Origin: Seison nebaliae
Lineage: Eukaryota; Rotifera; Pararotatoria; Seisonacea; Seisonidae
NCBI GenBank assembly: GCA_023231475.1
Contig: JALJEE010000564.1
Coordinates: forward strand, 1 to 29,395
Direction of reading: 5' to 3'
Length of the DNA: 29,395 nucleotides
The stretch's first letter is position 1; every line of letters starts with the position of its first letter. Position numbers and translations under genes: made by a program. Shown one piece after another: positions 18,280 through 28,145 of the stretch. The notes below the pieces were generated by a model. The model was not told the origin of the DNA. It worked only from the letters and a program-made list of their open reading frames with translations, and ran no database searches.

Positions 18280-18790
18280 CAACAAACTGAACCTTTATTT
18301 TTCAAGACATCAGCTATTCGTCATGGAAATGAATCAATTAAATTATCAATAAAATTTTGTTCGATTTTATCCCAACAATACGTCACCCTGGTTTTTAATT
18401 CTTCCACTGTTTGAAATTGCTTAAGGCATAGACATCCCTGCTGAGTCTACCCCATAATGTTTCGATTACATTCAAATTCGGACTGCATGCTGGCCATTTC
18501 ATTACCACTATACTATAGGCCTTTGAAACGATTCGAAAACTGAATTTTTTTTTCTGTGGCGTTCAAATAGACTTTTAGCAAAATACATATCTACATCTAC
18601 ATGCAGAGTAAAAAAGCCAAAACCCGGGTGTAATACTTCGACTCTATTAATTTTTTCTATTTGTATGATTTTTTTTGGAGTCAAACGTCGGATGCGAACG
18701 CGTACCATTCCCTTGTCATTATAGCCGAATGAGCTCAATATCTTTCTTCATTTCTCTATTTTCAGTTTTTCTCTTGACTTTTTAGTAAAG
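18280..18790 (-). mobile_element. Tc1/mariner transposase relic
   Basis: On the minus strand the segment gives SSFGYNDKGMVRVRIRRL (Tc1 block around DExxF...G...V.RR), then after a frame change VVMKWPACSPNLNVIETLWG, then RDVYALSNF, then after another change CWDKIEQNFIDNLIDSFP and RIADVLKNKG. This is the order of the Tc1-family DDE transposase C-terminal half; NxIExLWG carries the last acidic residue of the triad. The stretch with the middle catalytic Asp is replaced by unrelated-looking residues and there are at least two frame breaks and an in-frame stop, so the copy is dead. The N-terminal DNA-binding half and terminal repeats were not found. Confidence 0.85.
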
Positions 18791-19289
18791 TCTTTAAACA
18801 TTAGAATTTTTATCCATTAATTTTTATAAGTTTTTATCAGTAAGTTTATTACTAAAAATCTTTGGAATCGTTTTCTCTTCTTATTATTCAAAGATGTTTG
18901 AAAATAATCCATTCTATTGAGCAATCTCATTTATCATTTCCTTCATGTAACTTGTCATTTCAAATTGTCATTTCCCAGTCATCTCAGATTCCAACATAAG
19001 ACAATAACAAATTCAGTCGACAATTTATCAACAAAATCATTTGATCATCAGCAACAGCCTTTGCGCTTCCGTAGAAACCTGTGAGATCATTCAAGAAGAT
19101 AAATTTAAAAAAGAAGAATTCCACATCGGAAAGAATTATAAAGGTCTAATTATAATAAATCCAAGGACTTATTGAAGTTTCAGTAGTAGTCAGAACTTAA
19201 ATTCGGACAATAGTACTCTTGGAAAATAAACATCTTTCGGGAAAACTTGGATTCACAAAACGGTTGTAATAGAATTTCCAAAATTATAA
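18791..19289. other. Intergenic, no gene seen
   Basis: AT-rich with short direct words such as TGTCATTT repeated around 18950-18975. It may hold further decayed transposon DNA, but nothing is assignable. Confidence 0.4.
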
Positions 19290-20660
19290 TTGAAAACAAT
19301 AAAAACAGTCTTCAAGAAGGATATTTGTAGAATATTGCAGGTGGGTCAATTAAAGTACCTGTTTTATTTGAACATTGTTATTTTGGAATGTACATCAATA
19401 ATATGAAAAATAATTTGTTACACATATTTCCTTCAAAGATGAGAAAGATGACTAATTGTCTAAATGTTTTTTATGACAATTTGATTGATAAAAGAAATAA
19501 AACAACTTAAACGTCTTTCCAAAGACATAAAAATTTACATAACTAAGATTTATTGATAAGAATTTGATTCGAAGGTATCGTAATTAAATTCAAATTATCA
19601 TATTAGTTAGGTGGAATATTTTGCCTGATAAGATTTGTGCTTTATTTTTGCTTTATATTCACTAAAAATTTTAATTTGTAAGAACGAATTGGAATTTAAG
19701 AATATTTTGAAGCAAGAAACAGACGAAGAAAATGTTCAATATTTTCATTGTATTACTTCTGATTAATTACCAATTAAATTTTGTTGCCAATCAACAAATG
19801 CCAAGTTCATTTTCTTTCTTAATCATTTTTAACTTTATTCTTTCGTAAGTACTATGTAAGGAGCCACCAAAAGTGATGGGAAATTTATATATTTCTCGGA
19901 CGTTCCGACAACAAATTCAAGGTGACGACAGACTCCATAGTGGAAGCTATTTGGAATTCAAATGCAAACCAGGATATAAATTGGGAAATCTGAAAGATGA
20001 TTTAGATTTAGTTAGATTCACTTGTTCACAGGAGGATGGTTCTTGGAAAAGTGACGTTACAGAATGGCCATTATTCTGTAAAGGTTTTCCTTCTACATAT
20101 ATTTTTCCATGAATAATGTTGTTTCGTTGAATTTTTAGAGGATAAGAGTAATGTTTATTATGGTTTACCAAAAATTTGCAATGATTATCAAAATGTTACT
20201 GAGGCTTATTTGATTAATCGACATACCGTTCGATTAGCAACCGAATCAACAACTACAATGCGTGCAGGAAGTATTATCGTTTGGAGATGTTACTACGGTT
20301 ACTATATGGAAGGCTCGTCAAAAATGGAATGTCAAAAAGACGGAACATGGACTACTGCTCCAAAATGTGAAGGTTTTCAATCATTTTTTAATGAGATTTA
20401 CTTTTCTGAATTTTTCAACAGAATATCCTAATTGTGATAATCCTTCACAAATGCAAATCGACGGTATGAGACCAACGGAAATATATTCCGTATGGAACTC
20501 AGTTCGTACTAAAAGAGTTACTGGAACATATGTGACATTTGTTTGTGCCAATTCAAATTCCCCAAGTTTAGAAAATGGTGGGAAGATGATGTGCACGAAT
20601 GGGAAATATGAACCTGATTTTAGAAAAGGAAATCCTTGTTTAATGGAAGAACCGATAAAG
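19290..20660 (+). repeat. Segmental duplication, right copy
   Basis: Partner of 3628-4945. It covers the 5' flank, signal-peptide exon and modules 1 to 3 of the long CCP gene. The right copy has an intron at 20084-20138 that the left copy lacks. Confidence 0.85.
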
Positions 20661-22238
20661 ACTATGGATGATTTGTATCCGGTGTGTGATGATATTCCAG
20701 AAATTGAAAACTCTTTCAGAAATGTTCATGGTTCTATCATTAGAGGTGATTCACGATTGAGATTTGGAAGTAAAATATATTACCAATGTCGGAACGGATT
20801 CGAAATAGTTGGCATTGCTAATTTGACATGCAATAATGCTGGTGAATGGACACCGTCGTTTCCAAAATGTGCCGGTTTAGTTCATAATTCATAATGTATT
20901 GAATAACATTAACCATTTATAGAAAAATCTATGTGTGAACCATTGGAGAATGTGAAGGTGCAGAATGCAGTTGTAGTTGATGGAAAACAATACCGTTTGA
21001 ATGGTAGAGGAAACATGTCAGCAGATGGATCGTTCGTACAATTCAAATGTTCAAATGGAGATAGTAATCCATTACCTCATAATGGAATAGTTATTTGTCG
21101 AGATGCCGCGTATTTTCCTGCCGATTACAAAGCATGGTCTTGTTTGGACCTAAGTCTGATTTTTATTCTGTTTAAAATATATTAAAAAATTTAATAGGTC
21201 CAAATAGGATTTGCGATGAATTACCTGATATCGAATTCGGAGTAAAGAGGACGAAAATGAATCGAAATGAAGAAGATGATGAGAATACGATGAGAACTGG
21301 AAGTGTAGTGGAGATCATATGTCAACCAGGATATGAAATAGAAGGACCTACAAAACTCGAATGTAATGCCGAAGGAACATGGAATCCATTAAATTTCCCA
21401 TCATGTAACAGTTTTCATTGCGTATGTGTAATCTCAACATCATTTCTAACCGAATAGGAATGAGAGATTGTGAATCACCCGAAAATTTGCCGTTGACAAA
21501 TTCATATGTGACTTTAGTATTCAAAAGACGAACAGAAGAAGAACCTGATCGAATGTTAGATGGAAGTTATGTCCGTCTACAATGTTATGATAAAGAAGTT
21601 AACGAACTTCCACTCAATGGAACTGTAACATGTAACAATGGTGAATTTGATCGTTCAAAAATTGAAGCGATTGAAAAAATTTGTCCAAAGAGAAGTTCAT
21701 TTTTTTCTTTATGTTGAAATTAATGAATTATGTTCAGAAATTCAACGAACTTATGTACAAAAAGTCTGTGATGATTTGCCAAGTCCTTCAAATACTATTC
21801 GTAGAGGATCGATTGTTCGTGGAACGGATGATGCAGATGATGTTTTTCGATCTGGAACGATTTTTGTATTTTATTGTGAACGATTATATCAGAAAGTGAA
21901 AGGAAGTAATATGACATGTGACGAGGAAGGTCATTGGCAAGGAACGGAAACCGTCTGTGAAAGTTCTTATCCAATAAAAGATTTCTTTTATATATAATCA
22001 ATTTTCTCTTTAAGAACGTCCAATTTGTGATGATCCAGAAGAATTGAAATGGGACAATGAAGTAGTTCGACGAACGAAGATCTACTCATTTTATCTGGAC
22101 GAAGAAAAGACAGTATTGGGAGACGGAACTTATGTCGAATTCGAATGTAGAAATCGTCGAAGACAACTTCCGAATAATGGGAAAGTTATTTGTATTGATG
22201 GTAAATATAAACCTCCAATGGAAGAGATAACGTGTTAA
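19732..22238 (+). CDS. Secreted protein with nine CCP/sushi modules, 707 aa
   Basis: Nine exons can be read: 19732-19804, 19850-20083, 20139-20372, 20422-20874, 20923-21153, 21198-21410, 21458-21694, 21738-21962 and 22015-22238. All eight introns are 44-55 bp or shorter (43), have GT-AG ends and are in phase 1, so the coding frame joins cleanly throughout. Exon 1 encodes the signal peptide (MFNIFIVLLLINYQLNF). Each later exon encodes one module except exon 4, which holds two. Every module has four Cys. Two kinds alternate after the first: kind A with RTGSxxxxxCxxGYxxEG and GTW...PxC, and kind B with GTYVxFxC, an NG word before Cys3 and no Trp before Cys4. No membrane segment is seen, so secretion to the extracellular space is likely. 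Roles for such chains include immune recognition or matrix binding; here it is unknown. AATAAA at 22279-22284. Confidence 0.85.
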
Positions 22239-22306
22239 CGGAAAAAGAATAATATATGTAATCAGATTATTATTTGAAAATAAATTAAATATTCTTCATT
22301 AAATAT

Positions 22307-24727
22307 TCAAATATTCATTAAATTAGCACCTGTGCGAAAAGATTTTCTAGTTTTTCTGTCACGACTCGATTCACCAGTAATTGCAAATTCACCACTAATA
22401 GAAAATTGTCTGGAAAGTACTTCTGTAAATTTTTCCTTTTCTGCTACTTTCGTTCCACCACTATACAATCCAGATAATTCACAACTATTATTATCGAATA
22501 ATCGTAAGACAAGTGAATTGAAATATTCATTAGTGGCAGCACATTCATGAATATTTTCACTAATATATTCCAATACCTCAAATAGTTGCAAAAATGATTG
22601 TAAGGGCCATAAAGTTTCGACGACAGTTGGCAAACCGGTTTTCCAGAAGAGTTTAGGAGGAGTTTGTTTTCTCCATTCGAACATTCTGATTGTTTGTCCT
22701 AATATTCTCGTCCTTACGGCGTATAAAATTGCTGCATCACTTTCTTGTTGTGTAATATTTTCGTCTTTTAACTTCATTTCAATTAAATCAGCGATCATTT
22801 TCGTTCGAAGATATTGAGTGAGATAACCGTTCACAGTTGAATCTCGATTCACCGAATCTTCGAACTTAATTAATCTATCGAATAATTTACTGTTCGGAGT
22901 CGGTGTCAAATCGATGTTAGAGAATTTATGACTCGTTCGTAATTTATTATCACTTAACATACGTAAGAAAGGTTTCCCAGCTATCGTATCTTTTTTCAAA
23001 GGATTAATTTCATTTTCAAAACTATAAGAATTATATCTGTCATCTTTTTCGTTTTTATATTTGGACTTTCCATCGAATTTATCATTTTTATTCATCTCAT
23101 AATTAATATCTTCCACATAATGAGGAGTCGGTACTTTTGTCCCTTTACTAATATCAGATGAATGATTTTCATCGTCGTTATTATTGACATTAATCCCATT
23201 ATCAGTCATTCTTGTCCTTTTACTGTCAATTTTACTAATATTATCAGAAAGATTTTGTTCGTCGTTATTATTGGCATTCCTTCCATTATCCGTCATAAAT
23301 TGTTGTCCGTTATAATTTGTATTTGAATTGTCAAATCTTTCTTTTCTTAACATTCTGTCTGCCATTCCTCGTTCATTTGAACTAAGAGATGACGGTTTTC
23401 TTACCAGTCGATGCCATCGACCACCTGGCAAAACAGATTTATCGGATTTTCCTTTTTGCCAATCACTCAACGCGATTGTCGACGATGCACCATAATAATC
23501 ACCTCCATTTTGTGCAACTTTATTCTCAGCTAATCGAACTTTCTCATCCGACAGATGTTTGTCGTATTGTGCGTGTAATCGTTGGAGAGTTGTGATGGTA
23601 ATTCCGAGAAAAAAATTTTTGAATAAAAAATGTCCAATATAAATCCAGACGACGAGAAAAGTCCATTGGATTAATGAGAGGAAATATGAATGAAAATATT
23701 TTTTGTCCATTATCAATTGAACGGTTTCTAACCATCGATCACCGGTAATGAATTGGAATAGAGTAATTATTGTGTGACCGAAAGTGGAGAATGATTCTGA
23801 GCCTAAAACATTCGAGTCAACTAATTGAGTGAAATCAGAAAAAATGTTCATTGCAATTACACTACATGGAACAATAACGATTCCAATCAAAATAATCATC
23901 GACTTATAATAATGGAAAGACTTCCTTATTAAATAACTTAATGATTGAATGACAGGAAAGAAATATAATAATCGAAATAATCGAAATGGTCGAAGGATAT
24001 GAAGAAGTCTCATCCAAAAACCAAGATCTTCTTTTATTCCCAAATTCTTCCAAGTAGTTTCAGTAACATCAACTGGAAATAAATCGATTTCGTCATATAA
24101 TAACAAATTCGATATTCGTGTTAATTCAATGATTGTATAAATTGGAGTGATAATTATATCGATATAATCGAACCAGAATGAGAAGTAATCTTTCGCAATT
24201 AATCGAATTATTATTAGTATGGTGAATGTGACAAGAGAGAGAATATTAATCACTTCGAACACTTCAATCAAAATTCGATGAGTTTGTGTTCGACTTTCTT
24301 TCCATTCGATATTTATCGCTAAAGTAAATCCATCATACAAAATTAAGAATATCAATAATGATTGAACCCAGGCCAATGAGAGAATCCAAACTGCCCATAA
24401 GTAAAACGTATTTTTCTGAGGGACAACAGGTGACGATTTGGGAGATCGATTTCGATAACGATTTTCATTGAAACTGATACATGCATATGGTGATCTTATT
24501 AGAATGGTATTATAAACTGTCAGATTTTGTATGTCATGCAAATGATAATAACCACCAAATGCATTTAATTCTCCTGCTTCACCATCCGTATAATCCGTCT
24601 TCAATTCCATCACATATTGAATCAATTTACATCGAAGAAACTCACCAATGCTACTAATCAATCCACTTTGACCTAATGCATCGCCAGTAAAATTACGGAA
24701 TAACGTATACCACAAAGCTACAGCCAT
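22307..24727 (-). CDS. CATSPER2: CatSper2-like voltage-gated cation channel subunit, 806 aa
   Basis: CatSper is the pH- and voltage-gated Ca2+ channel of the sperm flagellum; subunit 2 is one of four pore-forming partners. The protein has a single six-helix channel domain: S1 about 108-135, S2 about 152-177, S3 about 184-202 with Asp in FDYIDIII, S4 with R240, R246, R249 and R252 every third residue, S5 about 275-296, pore at 322-336 with T328-x-D330-x-W332 (the CatSper T-x-D-x-W signature) and S6 about 347-376 ending in FKNFFLGITITTLQ (human CatSper2 FRSIIVAMMVTNFQ). The C terminus has WPLQSFLQLFEVLEYISENI, matching human CatSper2 WPRDSLFRYFELLEKLQYNL. About 300 residues of polar, Asn-rich linker lie between. 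Start ATG 24727 is preceded by TTTTAG, so a further 5' exon is possible, though the 107 residues before S1 are already of normal length. It converges with the long CCP gene; the stops are 68 bp apart. Confidence 0.85.
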   Translation of the reverse strand: MAVALWYTLFRNFTGDALGQSGLISSIGEFLRCKLIQYVMELKTDYTDGEAGELNAFGGYYHLHDIQNLTVYNTILIRSPYACISFNENRYRNRSPKSSPVVPQKNTFYLWAVWILSLAWVQSLLIFLILYDGFTLAINIEWKESRTQTHRILIEVFEVINILSLVTFTILIIIRLIAKDYFSFWFDYIDIIITPIYTIIELTRISNLLLYDEIDLFPVDVTETTWKNLGIKEDLGFWMRLLHILRPFRLFRLLYFFPVIQSLSYLIRKSFHYYKSMIILIGIVIVPCSVIAMNIFSDFTQLVDSNVLGSESFSTFGHTIITLFQFITGDRWLETVQLIMDKKYFHSYFLSLIQWTFLVVWIYIGHFLFKNFFLGITITTLQRLHAQYDKHLSDEKVRLAENKVAQNGGDYYGASSTIALSDWQKGKSDKSVLPGGRWHRLVRKPSSLSSNERGMADRMLRKERFDNSNTNYNGQQFMTDNGRNANNNDEQNLSDNISKIDSKRTRMTDNGINVNNNDDENHSSDISKGTKVPTPHYVEDINYEMNKNDKFDGKSKYKNEKDDRYNSYSFENEINPLKKDTIAGKPFLRMLSDNKLRTSHKFSNIDLTPTPNSKLFDRLIKFEDSVNRDSTVNGYLTQYLRTKMIADLIEMKLKDENITQQESDAAILYAVRTRILGQTIRMFEWRKQTPPKLFWKTGLPTVVETLWPLQSFLQLFEVLEYISENIHECAATNEYFNSLVLRLFDNNSCELSGLYSGGTKVAEKEKFTEVLSRQFSISGEFAITGESSRDRKTRKSFRTGANLMNI
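23144..23296 (-). repeat. Tandem repeat inside the CatSper2-like gene, two 87-bp units
   Basis: Residues 478-499 (MTDNGRNANNNDEQNLSDNISK) recur at 507-528 with small changes (MTDNG, NNND, SDISK kept), a period of 29 residues. The units lie in the Asn-rich linker after S6. Confidence 0.75.
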
Positions 24728-25024
24728 GTCTAAAATTAAAGTTCAATTTGTAATTCTATCATTATTTATGGTATATAATAGATGTAATAGATAGATGAAT
24801 GTAGTTTTAATTTAAATAATTCTTTCTTTTAAAACAATATAAACCAGTAGTCAATTTTTTTGTTATTCACCAAATTATTTCCAACAGTTCTTTGGACAGT
24901 TTTAATGATAAATTACAATGATAATAAAATTTTATAAAATTCAATAAAAAGAAAGAAAGTTATGATCCATTATGATTTATATTGATCATGTTAGATAGAT
25001 ATACTTTGCATTAGATTATATTCG
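24728..25024. other. Intergenic, 5' flank of the CatSper2-like gene
   Basis: AT-rich, no gene seen. On the minus strand TTTTAG lies two bases before the ATG, so a non-coding or short first exon could sit further upstream. Confidence 0.4.
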
Positions 25025-25597
25025 TCACAAATTATGCAAAGTATTTTTTTCTTTCTCTCCCATAAGGAAATTCCCTCCCCTTAAATTACGTTTGTAGCTT
25101 TATAGTAGTTTATTTTTGCCTCTTTACTCCCTGGAAACGATTTTCTCTATTACCCAACGTTTATTCCTATCCCATAAAGACCACTCATACAATCGACTTA
25201 TAAGAAGATTAGTATGTTGCTTTCACACATGTAACCGTTCTCTCCTCTTCGCAACATTCCTCTTCCTCTACCCATTCTCTTCTCTCGTCCAATTTTTCCT
25301 CATATCGACAAAATTACCGAATCGAACTTCCACACTTCTCATATTTCGAACACAAACTTCTTACATAATCGATTAGTATTTTCACATACCCTTCCATACT
25401 ACGAGTTATCTCATGACATTGGACTTCAGGATTTTAGAGATTTCATTTTTTCCTACGATCCCACAGATTCTAGGCCAATCGATCGGGAATCACTCGCTGA
25501 ATTACACCGATTGAACAGTGGCGAAGATCGAAGTTTTTTACATCTTTTTCTACTTTATCTCGACGGGAATTTTAATCAATAAATAATAATAATTACC
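25025..25597 (+). mobile_element. LINE 3'-end copy with TAA-type tail
   Basis: It aligns along its length with the reverse of 11215-12062. It starts in the RT thumb region (LPLYSLETIF), runs through SYNRLIRRLVCCFHTCNRSL and, in another frame, YYELSHDIGLQDFRDFIFSY to LHLFLLYLDGNFNQ and a TAA at 25580. It ends in AATAATAATAATTA, like the tail of the other copy. The 5' part is missing. At least one frame change near 25375 shows it is dead, but its last 70 codons are undamaged. Confidence 0.8.
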
Positions 25598-25982
25598 ACC
25601 AGTTACCTACGAAGAACAATTCTTTATGTGACTTTTCAAGATTGGTTCAGATATGATAAAATTTTCATCGAGTTAATCTTTTCATTTTCATTTACAACAC
25701 ATATTACATTGTCAAGTCATCAATCAGTAAGATCAACAATATTTGATTGTATAACGGTCTGTCAATCAGACAAATCGGATTGTTTTTTATTAAGGAATAG
25801 ATCTAATGAAGAATTTCATAGTATAGTCTTTTAACTCAAAACTTTTTTGAATGAGGATGAGTTTTAAATGTGATGAGTGAAATATTTTAAAATTTTTATA
25901 TACGATAAAGAATAAAACGGAAACCGTTAGGTGAATAATAAGAAATCGAAATGAAAATAAACAATGATAAAAGATTTAACTA
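25598..25982. other. Intergenic with dispersed repeat
   Basis: Apart from the repeat at 25744-25856, nothing recognisable. It is the 3' side of the DUF229 gene. Confidence 0.45.
25744..25856 (+). repeat. Dispersed repeat, copy 2
   Basis: Partner of 12449-12576, same orientation; see that entry for the shared words. It lies about 150 bp beyond the end of a LINE copy. Confidence 0.65.
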
Positions 25983-28145
25983 TCAAGAACAATAACAAAA
26001 TTTCAATAAATCGGCATTTGTGTTCGCGACACATTTTGATTGAGACCCATATAAATTGATACGACTAATATTATCAACATCTAACGAGAATTCGTTCGTT
26101 CTAATATTGTGATGAATGAGTATATCGAATAAACCATTTCCTGGTTGAGTTCTGATTTTTATTGAATAATAATTGACGATATCTTTCGCTTCTATTCCTT
26201 GTCGTTCTCCAGTGTCGATTTCTTTGATTGCAACATAATGTATTAATATATCAGATGCACTGTATCGTTGAAGAGTATAAATATGAATAACACTCAACGG
26301 AAGACAAAGACCGGAGGCACGTTTCAAATGTTCGTTTAATAAATATTCCACTTTCTCTCCAATATACAAAATTGTATTATTATCATTTTTCACATTCAAA
26401 TATTTCCATTTTAAACAATTACACCAATTGACATTAACATCAGCGTCAATACAAGTACGTTCGGGTGGAATTGATTGAAAAATGGAAATTCCACGATTTT
26501 CAAATTTCCTGTATAAATTCTCCGACATATAATTTGGTTTATTGAATAAAAGTTTTGAGGGATTTTCATGAGGATTTATCACATTTTTCTTATTCTTCTT
26601 ATCAGCGAAATTTTCAATTAAATGTAACAACGTTTTATGCATATCATACGGTGTGATTAATCGATGGACAGTTGTGTGACGAATATGTTTTAATATTTCT
26701 TTATTCTCTTCTTGAATTTTTGGTGGGATGAACAAATAAAAATATGGATTTCGTTCCTCTTGTTTTCCTTGTTGAGTTTGTCTAACTTTCTCATAACGAG
26801 AACCATGATCACTGACAAGGAAAAGAATGGTATCTTTCTGTAAATTTTTTTCGAAATAATTGAGGAATTTCTTTAAAGAATTATCTGCTCGTTGAATATC
26901 TTTTCCGATGAAATCGTGAGTAAACGACGAATGAGAGACACCGAAAACTGGACGATTTCTCACATTATTCTCATGAGAAAGAAAATCAGATAATAAGAAA
27001 CCGGAATATTCCTGCGTATTCCTCCTCCCAATACAATTGAGTGTGGATGACAGTTTTTCATATAATTGAAATAATATTCGACCGTATAATGTGGATGGAA
27101 TGTTTTTGAATCCAGTCATTGCATAATTGAAAGTGGAAATTGTAGGATAATCTTCAATAAACGCTGTGGAATAATTGACGGAATGAAATTGTTGGAAAAT
27201 AAATTTCAATTGTTCATCAACTGGTAATGAATTACCAAATTTCGTTCTCATTATTTCTGGAAATAATTCGTCTTCTTTCATTCGACCCGTTAAAAGTGAA
27301 ATAATAAAAGCTGGTGTACCATCACCCAGAATGTTATGATTGAGGAAATCGAGTCCATTCAATTTCTTTATTTTTTTCAAACTCTTCGGAAAATATGAAC
27401 GAAATTGATGTCGAGAAATGGAATCGAGTGAATAAAAAATGATATTCGGTTTCGACATTTCTCGTTTCTCATTAATTATCGATGATGGTTCGTCATAATT
27501 GATGGAAGTATATTTCCGATAATTTAATAACGGTTGACTTACCAGAACTTTATTATAATAATTCTTACAAATCATCATAAGATAATCACTATCGATATCA
27601 ATTACAATTCCATTATCTTTCCTTAATTTAGCAATGTCAATTTTTATGGGATCGATTAAATTAATTTTGAAATCTGTTTTCCTCACCACTCCATAACATT
27701 CACATTTTGATAATTGTTGAAACCGAAATAATTTGTCTAATATAATTCCATGTTTAGAATGAACTGTCAAAATTAATTTCCCGTCTCTCATAGCGAACGG
27801 ATCGATTTGGAGTGACGAATCAAAACATTTCTTCGCAGTCAAATCTAAATCGGTTGGAACTGTTAATGGAAGGAAATTTGGATATTGGCATTTTTGTGAA
27901 TCTTTACCATCGCTCTTAAATTGACCGTTGGCAAATTCGTTGTATTGTGAGAGAACTGATGGAGAGAAATTTCTTTTTCTTATAATTTCCAACATGACTC
28001 GATTGAAATCAGTTTCGGAGTTGAAACTTCGAGAAAATCGAATATCAATTCTTCTCGTATAAACGAATACGGTGAATATGAAGATGAAAAGAAAGAAACA
28101 TAATCGGACTAAACGATGTTGGACTCTATATCGAATATATCTCAT
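25983..28145 (-). CDS. DUF229 family protein (sulfatase/alkaline-phosphatase fold), 720 aa
   Basis: The start ATG is at 28145. Residues 16-29 are a strongly hydrophobic run after a basic N terminus, a signal anchor, so the protein is probably a type II membrane protein with its main part in the Golgi/ER lumen or outside the cell. The DUF229 domain covers most of the rest. Its marks are PNIIFYSLDSISRHQFR (about 233-249), where D241 aligns with the metal-binding Asp of the family, then GDGTPAFIISLLTG (274-287), then SHSSFTHDF (404-412) and SDHGSRYEKVRQTQQGKQEE (445-464). These match the usual DUF229 motifs GIDSVSR, NxxPxLxxLLTG and SDHGxRxGxxRxTxQGxxEE. Cys residues cluster near the C terminus (WCNCLKW). 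The family is large in nematodes and arthropods; its substrate is not known. Single exon. Confidence 0.92.
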   Translation of the reverse strand: MRYIRYRVQHRLVRLCFFLFIFIFTVFVYTRRIDIRFSRSFNSETDFNRVMLEIIRKRNFSPSVLSQYNEFANGQFKSDGKDSQKCQYPNFLPLTVPTDLDLTAKKCFDSSLQIDPFAMRDGKLILTVHSKHGIILDKLFRFQQLSKCECYGVVRKTDFKINLIDPIKIDIAKLRKDNGIVIDIDSDYLMMICKNYYNKVLVSQPLLNYRKYTSINYDEPSSIINEKREMSKPNIIFYSLDSISRHQFRSYFPKSLKKIKKLNGLDFLNHNILGDGTPAFIISLLTGRMKEDELFPEIMRTKFGNSLPVDEQLKFIFQQFHSVNYSTAFIEDYPTISTFNYAMTGFKNIPSTLYGRILFQLYEKLSSTLNCIGRRNTQEYSGFLLSDFLSHENNVRNRPVFGVSHSSFTHDFIGKDIQRADNSLKKFLNYFEKNLQKDTILFLVSDHGSRYEKVRQTQQGKQEERNPYFYLFIPPKIQEENKEILKHIRHTTVHRLITPYDMHKTLLHLIENFADKKNKKNVINPHENPSKLLFNKPNYMSENLYRKFENRGISIFQSIPPERTCIDADVNVNWCNCLKWKYLNVKNDNNTILYIGEKVEYLLNEHLKRASGLCLPLSVIHIYTLQRYSASDILIHYVAIKEIDTGERQGIEAKDIVNYYSIKIRTQPGNGLFDILIHHNIRTNEFSLDVDNISRINLYGSQSKCVANTNADLLKFCYCS

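Noticed and set aside
22307-24727. Two-pore channel (TPC) as the identity of the channel gene
   Set aside because: TPCs have two six-helix domains; here there is one, with a T-x-D-x-W pore and a CatSper2-type C terminus.
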